DNA of 64,000 bases from Hepsetus odoe (Eukaryota > Chordata > Actinopteri > Characiformes > Hepsetidae), in NCBI GenBank assembly GCA_017165825.1, contig CM029385.1, positions 856,589-920,588 on the forward strand. Direction: 5' to 3'. Shown here one piece after another: positions 1 through 12,150 of the stretch. The translations under genes and the position numbers were made by a program. The notes below the pieces were generated by a model. The model searched no databases. It saw only the letters and a list, made by a program, of their open reading frames with translations, and was not told the origin of the DNA. Every line of letters starts with the position of its first letter. Positions within the stretch are counted from its first letter, which is position 1.

Positions 1-149
1 AATAGAGTAGAGTAGAGTGAAGAGAGTAGAGAAATAGAGAGTAGAATAGAGAAGAGTAGAGAATAGAGTAGAGTAGAGTAGCTTAGAGTGAGAAATGAGA
101 GTAGAATAGAGTAGAGTAGAGAGTAGAGTAGAGTAGAGTAGAGTAGAGT
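1..149. repeat. AGAGT pentanucleotide array
   Basis: Imperfect tandem copies of agagt/agaat units fill the start of the window. The array probably continues beyond the left edge. Confidence 0.9.
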
Positions 150-299
150 AATCTTTTATTCTCCCACGAATGGGAAATTTGGGCGTTACAGGGCTCTTAT
201 GAAAGTGACAGATGTACAAAGAAAAAAGAGAAGAAAAATATATAAAAATATAGAGATATAAAGAAAGAGGAAACAAGTACAGGTGAAAGTACAGGAGCT

Positions 300-560
300 A
301 TAAATAATAAATAATAAATAATCTATCTATCTATCTATCTATCTATATATATATATATACATATACATATCTACAAGGAGAATTAGGTGACCATATATAC
401 AGGCATAGTAATAATTCACGGCAATAAATACGTTTTAAATAAATTATAAATATAAATAAACAAGTGACAAAATATAAATGTAATAATAAATGGATAATAT
501 ATAATAATAATATAATACAATAATAATATATAATGTAATATAATATATAAATAATAAACA
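300..560. repeat. AT-rich simple sequence
   Basis: TAAA-type repeats, a (CTAT)n run and an (AT)n run near 320-358 are followed by AT-rich low-complexity sequence. No gene is visible. Confidence 0.8.
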
Positions 561-837
561 AGTAATGTAATGTTATGTTGGTGAGTTGTGGAGTCTGGAT
601 GGCTGCAGGTAGGAAGACTCCATGTAGCTCCTTCTCACACTGCGGGAGTAAGAGTCTGGCTGCTGTTTAGCCGTCATGCTCCATGAACAGGCTTAAGACC
701 TGCAATTAATATAAAGCTGCAGTTCTAGCCATGGACGCAAGCTGACACAATGGACACAATGTCTATTTGTGTCCACACACCAAAGCACAAAGTGAACCCC
801 AACGAAAGGCTTCCTATTGAATCTGCACGAAGTTTGC

Positions 838-930
838 AGAACCCAGGGAGCAGTGATGGGGACGGTACCTTGCTCAAGGGAACCTCAGGGCAGCCTACTG
901 TTCCGGGGTTCAAACCGTAGTAGTGTGTGG
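838..930 (-). mobile_element. tRNA-derived SINE fragment (gcagtgatgggg family)
   Basis: This carries the body motif gagcagtgatggggacggta followed by a reversed B-box-like ggggttcaaacc. The same body recurs near 4.7, 8.3, 11.0, 24.5, 40.3, 44.4 and 53.2 kb. The tRNA-like head lies on the right, so the element is on the minus strand. Only part of it survives here. Confidence 0.65.
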
Positions 931-1058
931 TAGGACAGAATATACTGGACAGGTGGTCCCTCAAGGGTCCCCTGCCTGTTCACCTGTCCTGAATTGGACA
1001 CCCATCTCCTCCAACAGGTGGCTCTGCTGTGTTCCCTCCATACCTCCCTCCCTGCCCC

Positions 1059-1061
<3 letters not shown>

Positions 1062-1110
<49 letters not shown>
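1062..1110. repeat. (CT)n microsatellite
   Basis: Pure CT dinucleotide run. Between here and 2,260 I see only unassigned noncoding sequence. Confidence 0.9.
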
Positions 1111-1113
<3 letters not shown>

Positions 1114-2267
1114 GAGTCTGTGCAGGGAGTGTGCATGAGTCCCTTCAGCTGGACCTCATCGCCTGACTTTTCTGCAAAAAGTTATTGCTTTTTAGGTCCT
1201 GGAGTTGTCCAACCACTTGCACTGCTGGGATCCATCATACAGCAAAAGAGTAAAAAGAGAGAAAGAGAAGAAAAGAAGGAGAGACTGTGAGGGACACTGT
1301 AAGACTGAGCTCCTGCACTGACCGGCTGATGTTGCAGTAGGACCTTTCACCTCAAGCTGTAAGGTAATGAAGCCTCAATGCACTTTTATCTCCCTTCTCA
1401 TGCAATGGTTCTGCATCGGTTCTCCTGTGTTGGTTCTGTTGCTTCTGCGTCTGTGTATCTGCAGCAGGTTTGCTCAGACCTGCAGGGTGGAAGGCACCTG
1501 AACTGTTAAATATTATGGTTCCTTAACAGTTCTTGAGTTTATAAGGATGAAAATATTCTGCTCAATCAAAAATAGGTCTTGAGGAAGTTCTTTCAGGCTT
1601 AGGTTCCTTCAGGGCTGGAGGTAAAACCTGCTTAGTTTTCTGAAACCTGCTTAGTCTTGGATTTTAAGACCTCCTAAGACTTTCAAGAGTCAGACTAAAT
1701 CTTTGTCTCAAATTCTTTGGAGCAAAGCCATGGAAGAACCACTTTTGGTTCCCTTAGATAACCTTTGAGTTAATGCTTGGTCCCATTTGTAGGAGAGATA
1801 TAAGAAAGTAAAAGTTCTAAACAATTTAAAGAACTTCCATTTCAAAGCCAAGAAACATTTAGTTTTCATCAAAACATTTAGAACCTTCATCAAGGACTTT
1901 ATTTTTAGAGTTTTTGAGAGAGAAGCAGGGAGAGCACGACTTCATGCAGATTAAAGAACTCTCCAGAACCTGCTTTAGGAAAGTGTGTCTGAGGTGCGTA
2001 ACCTTGGTTTGGACTGATCTGGAGAAGTGGCTGTGAATGTGGGTCGAGCGCCATTTGCACCCGCGCTTAAGCTCGCAGATCAAATGGAATTAAAGTGGAC
2101 TGACGGCTGCGAGAGGAACCTGCTGACACATGCGCTTGAGGGCTTTAGGGGACGGGACAAGCGGGGCCCCGTCTGCACGGCCTAAAGACGGCTTTACTTC
2201 AGCCAGACTCCCAGACAGGAACTCGACAGCACTGCTGCTCATGTACCAGCAAACAGGGTCTTCCGAA

Positions 2268-2880
2268 CAGCCAGCAGTACAGATTACACTTCAGATTACA
2301 CTACAGTTTACACTACAGATTCCAGTATAGACTCCAGTACAGATTACACTACAGATTCCAGTATAGACTCCAGTACAGGTTACACTACTGATTACACTAC
2401 AGATTCCAGTATAGACTCCAGTACAGGTTACACTACAGATTCCAGTATAGACTCCAGTACAGGTTACACTACTGATTACACTACAGATTCTAGTATAGGC
2501 TCCACTACAGATTACAGTACAGATTATTACAGATTACAGTACAAATTACAGTACAAGTAGAAGTACAGCCTTCATACAGATTAGAGTAAAATTCTGGTAC
2601 AGGCTCCAGTATGGATTGCAGTCAAGATTACAGTAAAAACTCCAGCATAGGCCCCAGTACAGATTCTGCCACAGATTACAGTTCAGATTACGGTACAAAT
2701 TATACTACAGCCTCCAGTACAGATTAGAGTACAAATTCTGGCACAGGCTCCAATACGGATTCCAGTACCGACTCTAATACAGATTACATACAAATTGCAA
2801 TGTAGGCTCTGGTACGGATTCCAGTAAAGACTCCAGTACAGAATACAGTACAAATTCTAGTCCAGATTATAGTATCGATT
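2268..2880. repeat. Degenerate 18-bp-class minisatellite (cagattaca/cagattcca units)
   Basis: About 600 bp of short units of the type acagattacactacagattc alternates with units of the type cagtatagactccagta. The copies near 2,330-2,500 are close to each other and decay towards the right end. No ORF is conserved through it. Confidence 0.85.
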
Positions 2881-4004
2881 GTAAATGATCTTAAATCTAC
2901 TCTAAATAATCCAGTAAATACTGTCAATAATTACTACACTAAATACTATAAACTATACAGTTCCTTCTATAATCCATGCAGTAACTACTATCACTTACTG
3001 AGTATTTACTCAAATTTAGTGATTTAGTGATCGTTATAAATTGGTCAGCAAATTATTCCAGTTAATCTGATAAATTATATGTTTCTACAGCTCACTGTTG
3101 AGCATCGACTATAAACTATTGCTGTTTTTTGGCTGGAAGCCGTTCTGCGCATTAGACTCTTCACTCTTTTCCGCTGCGGTGAGGAAAGTGATAGTGATCC
3201 TGAATAATGCAGGAGCTTCAGCAGGAGGCCGGTGGGATTATGTAACGATGATGAAGGAGGAAAAACTTTCATTAAAGCAGATTAGTGATGCAGCAGGTGG
3301 AGGGTTTTCTCACAGGGGTCTGCAGGGTGCAAACTGGAGGATGTAGAGCATTTAAAACATTTAAAGGATGTTTCTGACAAATGAGACCAGATAATGAAGA
3401 CAGGGAGAGAGAACAGTCTACCTATTCAGCCCATCCTTCTGGTCCATAGTGCAAAAGTGGAAGAAAGACCCAGGAGAGGTCATCCGTCCAGTACAGGACA
3501 CTCAGACACACTTAAACGACACTGTCCCCAATCTACTTGACATGTGTTTGGATGGTGGGAGGAAACCAGAGCTCTTGGAGGAACCAACACAGACATGAGA
3601 ACATGTCCACTCTGCACAGAAAGAGAGAGAGAGAGACATGTCCACTCTGAACTGGTTTGAACCCAAAACCTTCTCTGTGAGGCAACCAAGACAGAAGTTC
3701 ACACTCCCAAAATGTAGCCTCTTGCATCGGCATGTTGCCCCACCAATCAGCTAGCTGAGCTTGCTTACAGGCCCTCAAGATTGAAGATCTGAGTTTCTTC
3801 AGTAATTACGACTGTGGCGGCTAGCGTTCATGTAGTCGCCTGCACCTACTCTCCTTCTACTATTATCCTAACCATTTTGGTAGTGGGCGGAGCCTATCAC
3901 AGTTGTAATAGGTGGAGAAACACCCTGAACAGGTCGCCAAAAAAACAGCGCCCCATTACACTTCAGCAAAGGGAATAATCTGGTTTGTCTTCTCTTCCCT
4001 GCAG

Positions 4005-4097
4005 GACAAAGTGAAGTGAGAGCCTGAGCCATGGATACAGTCGTTCACTTCATGAATGACTCTGCAGAGTTTTACAAATGGAGCCTTACCATAGCAG
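4005..4097 (+). CDS. elovl4b: elovl4b exon with start codon
   Basis: The acceptor ctcttccctgcag precedes 4005, and ATG is at 4031. It codes 22 residues plus the first base of an Asp codon completed by the next exon, and the donor is gtacaa. Confidence 0.9.
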
Positions 4098-6860
4098 GTA
4101 CAACCTTCAGCCTCACTCTCCATCTATCCCCTCTTCCTGCTCTTTCTTAATCTCTCAAAGAATAAAGCAACTTAGAGTGTCTCCCATCAAAACGCAAAGG
4201 CACCAGAATGAGTTCAGAGAAGATCCACTTTGGCCCAGTTGAAAAACTATCCTTTGATGGGACTTCAGGGCACTTGGTTCCTTGATCATTTTTGAGAGAC
4301 CTCTGGAAGATCCAGATTTTAGCTCTTTCTCTATGGTTTGGAGACAGAATGACTGGACCATCTGGTGTTTTCCTTGAGGGCCATTTTCCCCACTTCGGGG
4401 ATCCATGAGAAGAGCCTTATTAAAGTACTAAGCGTGAAGGTTCTAGGATGCTTCAATTCATAAGATGAGGTCTGGATTGAAAGTTTAGAACATCTTGTCT
4501 TCTTTTTCAAGCGCTACGAGTCAGAAGAAATTTATTTTATCAATTGTTAAAAGTATACTAAAGTGAAAGTTAAAGTGACATTTGCCATTGTAATTATGCA
4601 ACACAGTCCACAACAAATTAAATTACTTTTCTTTTAACCTGTCAAACACTGCAGCAGGAGAAGCCATTTATCTGGCACTCCTGGAGCAGTGATGGGGACA
4701 GTACCTTGCTCAAGGGTACCACAGGTTAACCTACAGATCTCGGGATTCAAACCAACCCTTTGATCGTGGGGCCTAGTCCCTAAACCCTAGACCACCGCTG
4801 CCCCAAAGGAAGTAGCAATGAAAATTTGAGGTTAGAGAAGATGGTCAGAAACTGATGGGTTCGGGGTTTGATCCCCAGGTCCTGCAGGAAAAATGTGGAC
4901 AAGTGGGGGACAAACATTGCATTTCTTCTCCTCCACCAAGGGCTGAAGTGCCCTCAGGCAAAACAACTGACCCTGTAACTGCCAATCAGGGGCTGCTATT
5001 TACAACCCTGGTGTGTGTTCACTACCGGTGTGTTTGTGCTTCATGTATTCGTTCTTTAAATGTGTGTATTTGTGTGTGTTCGTTCAGACAAGCGGGTGGA
5101 GCAATGGCCCATGATGTCGTCTCCTTTGCCCACTCTGGGCATCAGCCTTCTGTACCTCCTCTTCCTGTGGGCGGGGCCTCGGTACATGCAGAACCAAGAA
5201 CCTTTCCAGCTCCGCAAAACTCTCATCATCTACAACTTCAGCATGGTGCTCCTCAACTTCTACATCTGCAAAGAGGTGCAAACCCCATCCCTCCATCCAT
5301 GCTTCTGTCCACCACCTCCTGCTTTTTCTCATCCATCAGCTCCTCGAAACTATTCACCATCTCCTCCATGTTGTCCTCCATTTGTCCCTCCAGGCTTTCC
5401 CTTAGTCTTTTCTCTTTCACCCTTGCTTCCCTTCTTCCTTCCATCCTCCTAAACAAATCTTCATCTGCACTGTCCTCCTTTTTTTACTTCTCCCTCCATA
5501 CATGGGCTCTCCTTCTTGATCTCCATTTTCCTGTCCATCTATTGCTCAAACTTCCCTTCATCGTCACTTTAATGATCTCCTCTATTCTCTTCTTCCACAC
5601 CTCAGCTCCATCTCCATCCTCTTTTTCAATCTCCTCCATTCTACTCTACATCCTGCCCTCATTCATCTTTCCATCTTACCTTTCTTCAACCCACGCTGAC
5701 ACTCTCTCTCCAACCTCACTCCCAACTCCATAATGCCCACTTTACCATTCATAATCTACACCTTGTCCTCTTCTTCCTTTCATCATATATCGCCATTTCA
5801 TTTTCTTTTCCCTTAGTGGTTAAATGGGACGGCCTGTCTACTCGACCAACGTCAGCGTGAACATCACTAACCTTAGTCTTGTGTTTGAGCTCACTGTTAA
5901 TTGATGAAAGCTAGACGAAAAAGGAGTCTTAATTCTTGCTGTCAGATTTAATTAATACGATTCACTGCAGACTTGCAATTAAATTTAATCTTTTTAATCT
6001 CTACTGAAATTGTTAAACAATGAAATGTTTGAAGGGGCCCTCGTTCTTCACAACTAATGCGGCATAAGTGAAAGTATAATAAAAATAATTATCATAAATA
6101 ATAATATAATAAATAACTGACCCCAACACCACCTTCCTGCCTGTTCTTCAGTCTGTTCTTACACACTGGGAGCAGCAAGAGCATCATTGAAATGAAGCTC
6201 CACTGAACTTTATGATTACTAGCTTGAACATGGTTCGCTCCAGAGTGCCCGACTGTGTAAACGTTTGTTCCATACGTTAGCTCCAGACACAAAAGAGGAG
6301 AAGTTGATTGAGTTTTCCAATAAAGGCCCCGTTTGAATCAAATGAATCCACCGTGATGTCTGACATCTTCACTGCAGGTAGATTAAAGCCTCTCTCGCGT
6401 ATCAAGAGCAAGACACATTTATAAAGAAGTGCCACACTTCACAGATAAAATGTCCTTCCAGAATGCTTGCCTTTAAGTGGAATGCAGTTCATGAGCTGAC
6501 CGATTACTCTACTTGTGGTCACAAATATAGGTCGTCCCGTTTCTTTACTTTCTGGCCCAGTTAAAAAGTGTTCAGGACTGAACATTGTTTCACATCCACT
6601 TTACCTACATCTGAGTGTCCTCATGGTGCAGCAGCTTCTCAGGAAGGACAGCCAGAGTTGATTTTCTCAAGTGTGAACATCAGTCCCACCTTTGTTCACC
6701 CAAGGGTGATCCATCTGAAGCCGAAGCTGCTCAGAACTCCAGCCATGGGTCTCCTGTCCTTCAGTCTTTTCTCATGTTCTTTATGAGAGGAGTTGCTATT
6801 AGATCTTTCACCAAAGCCCCAGTTTGACAGAAGGCAAACATTAAATATGTAATTCAGATG

Positions 6861-6936
<76 letters not shown>

Positions 6937-8651
6937 CTCTTTCCAGCTGCTGTTGGGATCCAGAGCAGCAGGGTACAGCTACCTCTGCCAGCCAGTTAAC
7001 TATTCCAATGATGTCAATGAAGTCAGGGTGAGAAACACAACACACACGCACACACAAATCTGTGTCCATGCACCAACTGTAACCATAGTAACCACTCTCT
7101 AAAACAGTGGTCACTCACCCTCCTCCTGGACAGCTATTCTCCTGCATAGTCTGGATCCAACAGGTTGACCCAGTCCAACACTAATGCCGGTCCAGCCAAT
7201 CTGAGAGTTTGGGAGAAATTAAATTTACTGGGGCTGGAACTAGACTGACCACCAGGACCAGCTTATGTGGTCACTGCTGTAGATCACCATCAGGTTGCCA
7301 TGTCCCAACATACATTACTAATGTTGACTGGCATGAAGTGGTGGGGCAGTGGTCACCAACCCTGTCCCTGTAAATCTGCGACCTACTGGACAAGGACCTG
7401 CCCCTGTGCTGCTGTAATGAGCTGATCATATAATGTTAAATCTCTTTTCTTGAGTTCTTGAAACACTTTGAAAGGTTCTTCCAGGACATCTTGTTTTAAA
7501 GTGATGTAAGAGTCATGGGTTTAGTTGAGCTTCACTGAAATATAATGTCAGGACTGTGTATTTCTTCTCATGTGGGATTTTAAGAGATTTGTTAAATAAG
7601 CCTCCTTTCTGTGGATGTTTCCTTGGAAGACGGTCAGCTGTGTGCAAAAGAAGTAATTTATTCATATTTTCCTTCTAAAGAGTTCTATTGTATTTTTAAA
7701 GTGTTGTTGAGGAACAGCTCCCCGGATCTTCCTGCAAGACAAAGTTTTTGTTTCTCGTTTTCAGTACAGTCCCTGTACCCTAGCAGTTTCAGAGGATTGT
7801 TTTTTGTTGGTTAATCCACACAGTGGGCTACATATGAATCCTTCAAGCAGAGAAAAGCCATAAACATAAAGCATGAAGCAGTGAGAAAGGCAGATAGAAA
7901 TGGATGAGAATGTAAGCCAGATGGCAGGCTAGTTTTCGGTTGGACGTTGTTAAAGAGTGCATCATTGAGCTCTACCCATGAGTCCTTGGTGGAACCTTGG
8001 TGGTATCCTGGGCTCCACTGGAACTATTAGAAATATCTAAACCAGTTTGTACTCACCATAATCCTTCTAACCAAATTTAGCCCAACGATCCTAAGATTGT
8101 CCCCAGAGGTTGTTGTTACAAGGTTATTTCTGGCTCTGCTTGACTAATTCATTTACACTGAAAGCCTCAGCCATCCTGCAACTGCAGTGGAGACTCAAGT
8201 TTCATACACAAAGTTTCCAGCTGTGACCAGATGTCTTTTTAGAAAGAAGTGCACAGTGGTGTTGGAAAGTCGGATGATTCATCCAATCATCCAGTCCCCT
8301 GGAGGCAGTGGTGATGGTACCTTGCTCACTGGTGCCTCAGGGTAACCTACCGGTCTGGGACCCAACAACCTTCCAGTCATGGGGCCTAGTCCCTAAACAC
8401 TAGGCCACCATCTTGTCCTTAGGGTGGCGTATCCTGGGCTTCTCCATGATGACGTAGTTTGGGGATTGCCCCAGCTTGCTGCTTTGGCATCCACATCAAC
8501 TCTTACTGGCAAACTTTTTCTGGCTGGTGACCTGAGGCCATGGGCGGAGCCAGATATCTCACCACTTTGGGCTCTGCCCCTTTCCCCTCCTCTACTGGCA
8601 GTTGTACAGGGTTAGCGAGTTAACCAGGGCTTTACATCACTGAACAGTCTG

Positions 8652-8712
<61 letters not shown>

Positions 8713-11700
8713 TAGACTGACTCTAATGGACATTTATATTTACCTTACATCAGTATAACCCATCACATGACTAAAGTTTATTTTGTTAGAGATAACAGTG
8801 AGTTGTGCAGGATCAGAAACCACCTCAGTAGGTCTGATAGACCCCAGTGTGCATGTCCTGCAAGGAATTTCCTCACATATAAAGAAACTTTATTCTAAAC
8901 GTGTGCTTAATGTCCTGCCAGGAGCTCCTAAGCTCTCGGTGAGCCTTCAGGCAGGTCTGCACTCTAATTGTCTAATTGACTGTAATTGAAGCTTACAGTC
9001 CAACGGTGAGCTTTTTTCAAGCCAGGGAGCATTTCACTCCTCTGAACTTAGACCCCTGCTCTGCTGACCCTAATCCTGCTCCTCATGCAGAGCCACCGAT
9101 GCCTCACGCTCGGATCACACACACAGGAAAAGTGGGAATCGTGCTTTAAAGTGTGAATTAGCCTGGGTTCCGTACTGTGGCCTAGAGCTGCCCGAATTGC
9201 ATCCACTCAGACGCAACAGAACCCTGACATGCAAACGAATTTCCCTCGACCGGAGCAGTTCAACATACTGCTCTTTCATGGTAATGATTTAAGGCAAGTA
9301 CAGATGTAAGGGATGGATATACAGCACTGTGCTAAAGTTTTAAACCCTCATGTCCTTATATTTTGATATACACAAGGGTTGTCGAAAGCTGCAAGGTTCT
9401 AGATAAAGGGGTTCCGTTAACTCAGCATTCAGCATCAGCAGTAAATGAATCACCTGATCATCTGGAATCAACTGCACCTGTTTCTTCACTGCTTCATGTC
9501 TCAAGTTAGATGCTTTGTCCTGCTTGAAGGTTCAGACGTAGAGCACCGTATGGATTAACCAACAAAAAATAGGGCTGCTCACGTTGCGCGTGTGTTGTTT
9601 GTTGCAGATAGCGTCGGCACTGTGGTGGTACTACATCTCAAAGGGAGTGGAGTTTCTGGACACTGTGTTCTTCATCATGAGGAAGAAGTTTAACCAGGTC
9701 AGCTTCCTGCACGTCTACCACCACTGCACCATGTTCATCCTGTGGTGGATTGGCATAAAGTGGGTCCCCGGCGGCCAGTGTAAGAGCACACACACACACA
9801 CAGACACACACACACATTGCATACTTTGCAAAAGTCCCCTCAGTTCTTCACAGATCTCCAGTTCTTCCAGTGGTGGCAGAAAAGATGAACAAGATGCTTC
9901 TAACCCCAAACAAAAATCCCACCCAGCTACACCACACCGAACCCACACTCCTGTCAATCTGACAACCTGACAAAAAATTGGCTGCAGTATTGTTTTCCGT
10001 TTTTTGGACAAACGTCTATCAGTCACGTTTGTCCTTAAACTAAAGTGAAGGTGGTTAATTGCTAATAAACATTTAAAATTTCATTTGCAAAGTCATGCAG
10101 GGATTTAATGCTATTCCAACCACATCAAAACATCCAAAGGTGCAACACAAAAGAAAGAGTGCAGAGTAGTAGCACATTAAAGAGAGAGATCACATTAACG
10201 ATGGGTTTCTGCTGTATGAGTGGTGTTGTGGACAGGTTGGAGGACAGGACAGGACTGCCAGATTGGCAGAAGCTGCTTTAGAGGGCCTGTAGTTGGCTGT
10301 AAGAGGAAGGGATGAGGTGGGGGTTTTCTGTACAGGGGAGGGGTTTAGCATAAGCATATGCTCCAATCTAATTCCCCTTCAGTGCACCACACACTGTTTG
10401 CTGCAGTTCAGAGTAAAAGCATCAACACTGGATTAGATTCTCTTTCCTTTCGCTGTTGACTGTGGTTTAATAGAATCACCTGTTAAACTAATTTAAGACT
10501 GGAGTTGCCCCTCATTCCCATGTAATCGCCACCATTCACCACACTCCTCACTTAAGTGCCTACTCAGCCAGTCTTAAATAGCTCAGAATCAGATGCCCTT
10601 TGACCCACATACGTTATGACCCATGGCTCTGATGTGTTTCCCCCCTCGCAGCGTTCTTCGGAGCAACCATAAACTCAGGGATCCACGTCCTGATGTACGG
10701 CTACTACGGCCTGGCTGCCTTCGGCCCCCACATGCAGAAGTACCTGTGGTGGAAGAAGTACCTGACCATCATTCAAATGGTAAATATGCTGAAGATGTGA
10801 GACACAAGAATCAAACATGGCAGAAAAGACAGAATGAGGAAAGTGAAAGTGACTATTTGTAGCACTCAGTGAACCACAAGCAAATACACTCCGGTATTAA
10901 AACCCACACACACACACACACACACACTGTGCAGCAGGGGGCAGCCATATTCAATCCTCAGGGAGCAGTGATTGGGATAGTGAGCAGTGACTGCTCAAAG
11001 GTACCTCAGGGCAACCTACTGGTCTGGGATTCAAACCCACGATCTTCAGATCCTGGGGCATCATCCCTAAACGCTAGACCACTGCTGCCCCATGTTATGA
11101 ATATGTTGGATGCTTCCAACCCCAACAACTCCTTTTTACCCCACTCACCAATGAGCCTGCATCATCATGACTGCAGTGGTGAAAGAAGAACAGAAGTAAC
11201 TGTATTAAACTTAGAGTTGGTACAGCTAATTAGATTGCCTGTCAGCCAACCAAGAGAGCATAACCTCTCTCTCCAGGTGGGCAGGGTCGCCCTCTTTCCA
11301 TGTCCATCAGCAAGATGGGGTCCAGCGTGGGTGTCTGTAAGCTGCAGATCTGCCAGTTACTGTTCTCCTCCAAGCATGTTGAAGTATTAGCGGCAATTTG
11401 ATTGATTGTAAAAAATACAGTTCTGTGCAATTATATTAAGCAAATTGTTTAAAACTTTTGCTTACCTTGACAAAATGTTCTTTTTTACTTATTCCTACAA
11501 CAGAATACATCAAACTGAATTCAGTAAATTAAATTATTTCAATGTCTTTTTCAGTAGTTAATCTCTGATGCTCTGGTTTTAAGAGCACAGGTGTAGTTCC
11601 AGGTTTCTTCTTGTTGCACCATCACACTGTAAGCTGTTCACTTCCACCAGCAGCTCCTGATTAAAGTTAATGAAGCATCAGTTCACCAAAGCAGGAAAGA

Positions 11701-12150
11701 AAATTGAAAGTGAAGTGAAAATGATACAAAAGCATCATCTCAGTTTTGGAGATGTGAACAGCAGAACAATCCAGAGTGTGGTCAAGGAGTTAAAGCTCAG
11801 CCGAGATGAATTGCTTCAAAGATGTTTTTTAAACCCTGGTTGGACGTAACAACGTTTCTTTGTCTCGTGTGTATTTGCAGATTCAGTTCCACGTCACCAT
11901 CGGCCATGCTGCCCATTCTCTCTACACAGGATGCCCATTCCCCGCCTGGATGCAGTGGGCGCTCATCTGCTACGCCGTCACCTTCATCATCCTCTTTGCC
12001 AACTTCTACTACCAGACCTATCGCCAGCAGCCACGGCACAAACCCTCCAAGGGTGCAGCCAATGGCATCGCCACCAACGGATCCACCAAGAACCCTGAGC
12101 ACATGGAGGAGAACGGCAGGAAGTATAAGAAGGGAAAAAAGAGAGATTAA
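4005..12150 (+). CDS. elovl4b: Very-long-chain fatty acid elongase 4, b-type (ELOVL4-like), six coding exons
   Basis: ELOVL4 carries out the condensation (3-ketoacyl-CoA synthase) step that extends very-long-chain saturated and polyunsaturated acyl-CoAs in the endoplasmic reticulum. Coding segments are 4031-4097, 5088-5275, 6947-7027, 9608-9779, 10652-10779 and 11881-12150. All junctions are GT/AG and the phases join to a 301-aa protein, the normal family size. The ELO signature KGVEFLDTVFF (from residue 124), the histidine box HVYHH (147-151) and several hydrophobic segments are present. The C-terminus KKRD fits a KKxx ER-retrieval signal. The start ATG has context gagccATGG. A pyrimidine-rich acceptor at 4004 suggests an upstream untranslated exon. 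The N-terminus, beginning MDTVVHFMND, resembles fish elovl4b more than elovl4a; that assignment is from memory of the family. Confidence 0.95.
4651..4806 (-). mobile_element. tRNA-derived SINE in elovl4b intron
   Basis: It shows the gagcagtgatggggaca body, then a reversed tRNA-like head (gggattcaaacc; ends ctagaccaccgctgcccc). Confidence 0.75.
5088..5275 (+). CDS. elovl4b: elovl4b exon 2 (188 nt)
   Basis: It codes residues 24-85, from KRVEQWPMMSSPLPTLG through the first membrane segment to NFYICKE. The donor GAG|gtgcaa is weak at +4/+5 but preserves phase. Confidence 0.92.
6861..6940. repeat. (CT)n tract forming the polypyrimidine tract of elovl4b exon 3
   Basis: About 80 nt of nearly pure CT run straight into tttccag|ctg, the acceptor of exon 3. 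Confidence 0.9.
6947..7027 (+). CDS. elovl4b: elovl4b exon 3 (81 nt)
   Basis: It codes 27 residues, LLLGSRAAGYSYLCQPVNYS onward, ending at AGG|gtgaga. The acceptor sits directly behind an unusually long CT tract (6861-6940). Confidence 0.93.
7108..7420. repeat. Dispersed repeat copies (gtggtcac-caacc type)
   Basis: Two related segments, near 7,108-7,260 and 7,346-7,410, start gtggtcac(t/c)... and resemble a MITE-like sequence common in fish genomes (family recalled, not verified). They lie in elovl4b intron 3. Confidence 0.4.
7640..7830 (-). repeat. Unclassified dispersed repeat, copy 1
   Basis: Its reverse complement matches 9,533-9,560 and 31,570-31,870 (shared gtgtggattaaccaac; gatctt/ggaagatc; ctcaacaacac). 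I could not classify the family. Confidence 0.45.
8285..8420 (-). mobile_element. tRNA-derived SINE fragment
   Basis: It carries the tgatggtaccttgctcactg body and a head-like end gggcctagtccctaaacac, matching the copy at 4.7 kb. Confidence 0.6.
8653..8710. repeat. (CT)n microsatellite
   Basis: Pure CT run in elovl4b intron 3. The rest of the intron up to 9,300 shows nothing I can name. Confidence 0.9.
9325..9580 (+). repeat. Dispersed repeat, copy 2
   Basis: It begins acagcactgtgctaaagttt, similar to the terminal repeat of the MITE at 61.85 kb. It continues with cagcatcagcagtaaatgaa, also found at 31,480. It appears to be a nested or composite remnant. Confidence 0.45.
9608..9779 (+). CDS. 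elovl4b: elovl4b exon 4 (172 nt), catalytic histidine box
   Basis: It codes residues 113-169 and the first base of Ser170. It includes the ELO motif and HVYHH, the di-iron-type histidine box essential for elongation. The donor gtaaga is followed closely by a CA repeat. Confidence 0.95.
10652..10779 (+). CDS. elovl4b: elovl4b exon 5 (128 nt)
   Basis: It codes FFGATINSGIHVLMYGYYG and following residues to TIIQM (171-212). The acceptor ccccctcgcag is at 10651 and the donor is gtaaat. Confidence 0.94.
10838..11092 (-). mobile_element. tRNA-derived SINE, near full length
   Basis: A tail-like gtgaaagtgac at the left, then a CA run, cagcagggggcag, the gagcagtg body, reversed B box gggattcaaaccc and terminal gaccactgctgcccc. 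It lies in elovl4b intron 5. Confidence 0.75.
11881..12150 (+). CDS. elovl4b: elovl4b terminal coding exon
   Basis: It begins IQFHVTIGHAAHSLYTGCPF, contains the last membrane segment (around FIILFANFYYQTYR) and a hydrophilic tail, and stops with TAA at 12148. The tail ends KKGKKRD, consistent with ER retrieval. Confidence 0.95.
   Translation: MQFHVTIGHAAHSLYTGCPFPAWMQWALICYAVTFIILFANFYYQTYRQQPRHKPSKGAANGIATNGSTKNPEHMEENGRKYKKGKKRD

Noticed and set aside
4855..5733. 292-codon plus-strand open frame
   Set aside because: It is a chance frame overlapping elovl4b exon 2 in the wrong register and running into the CT-rich intron.
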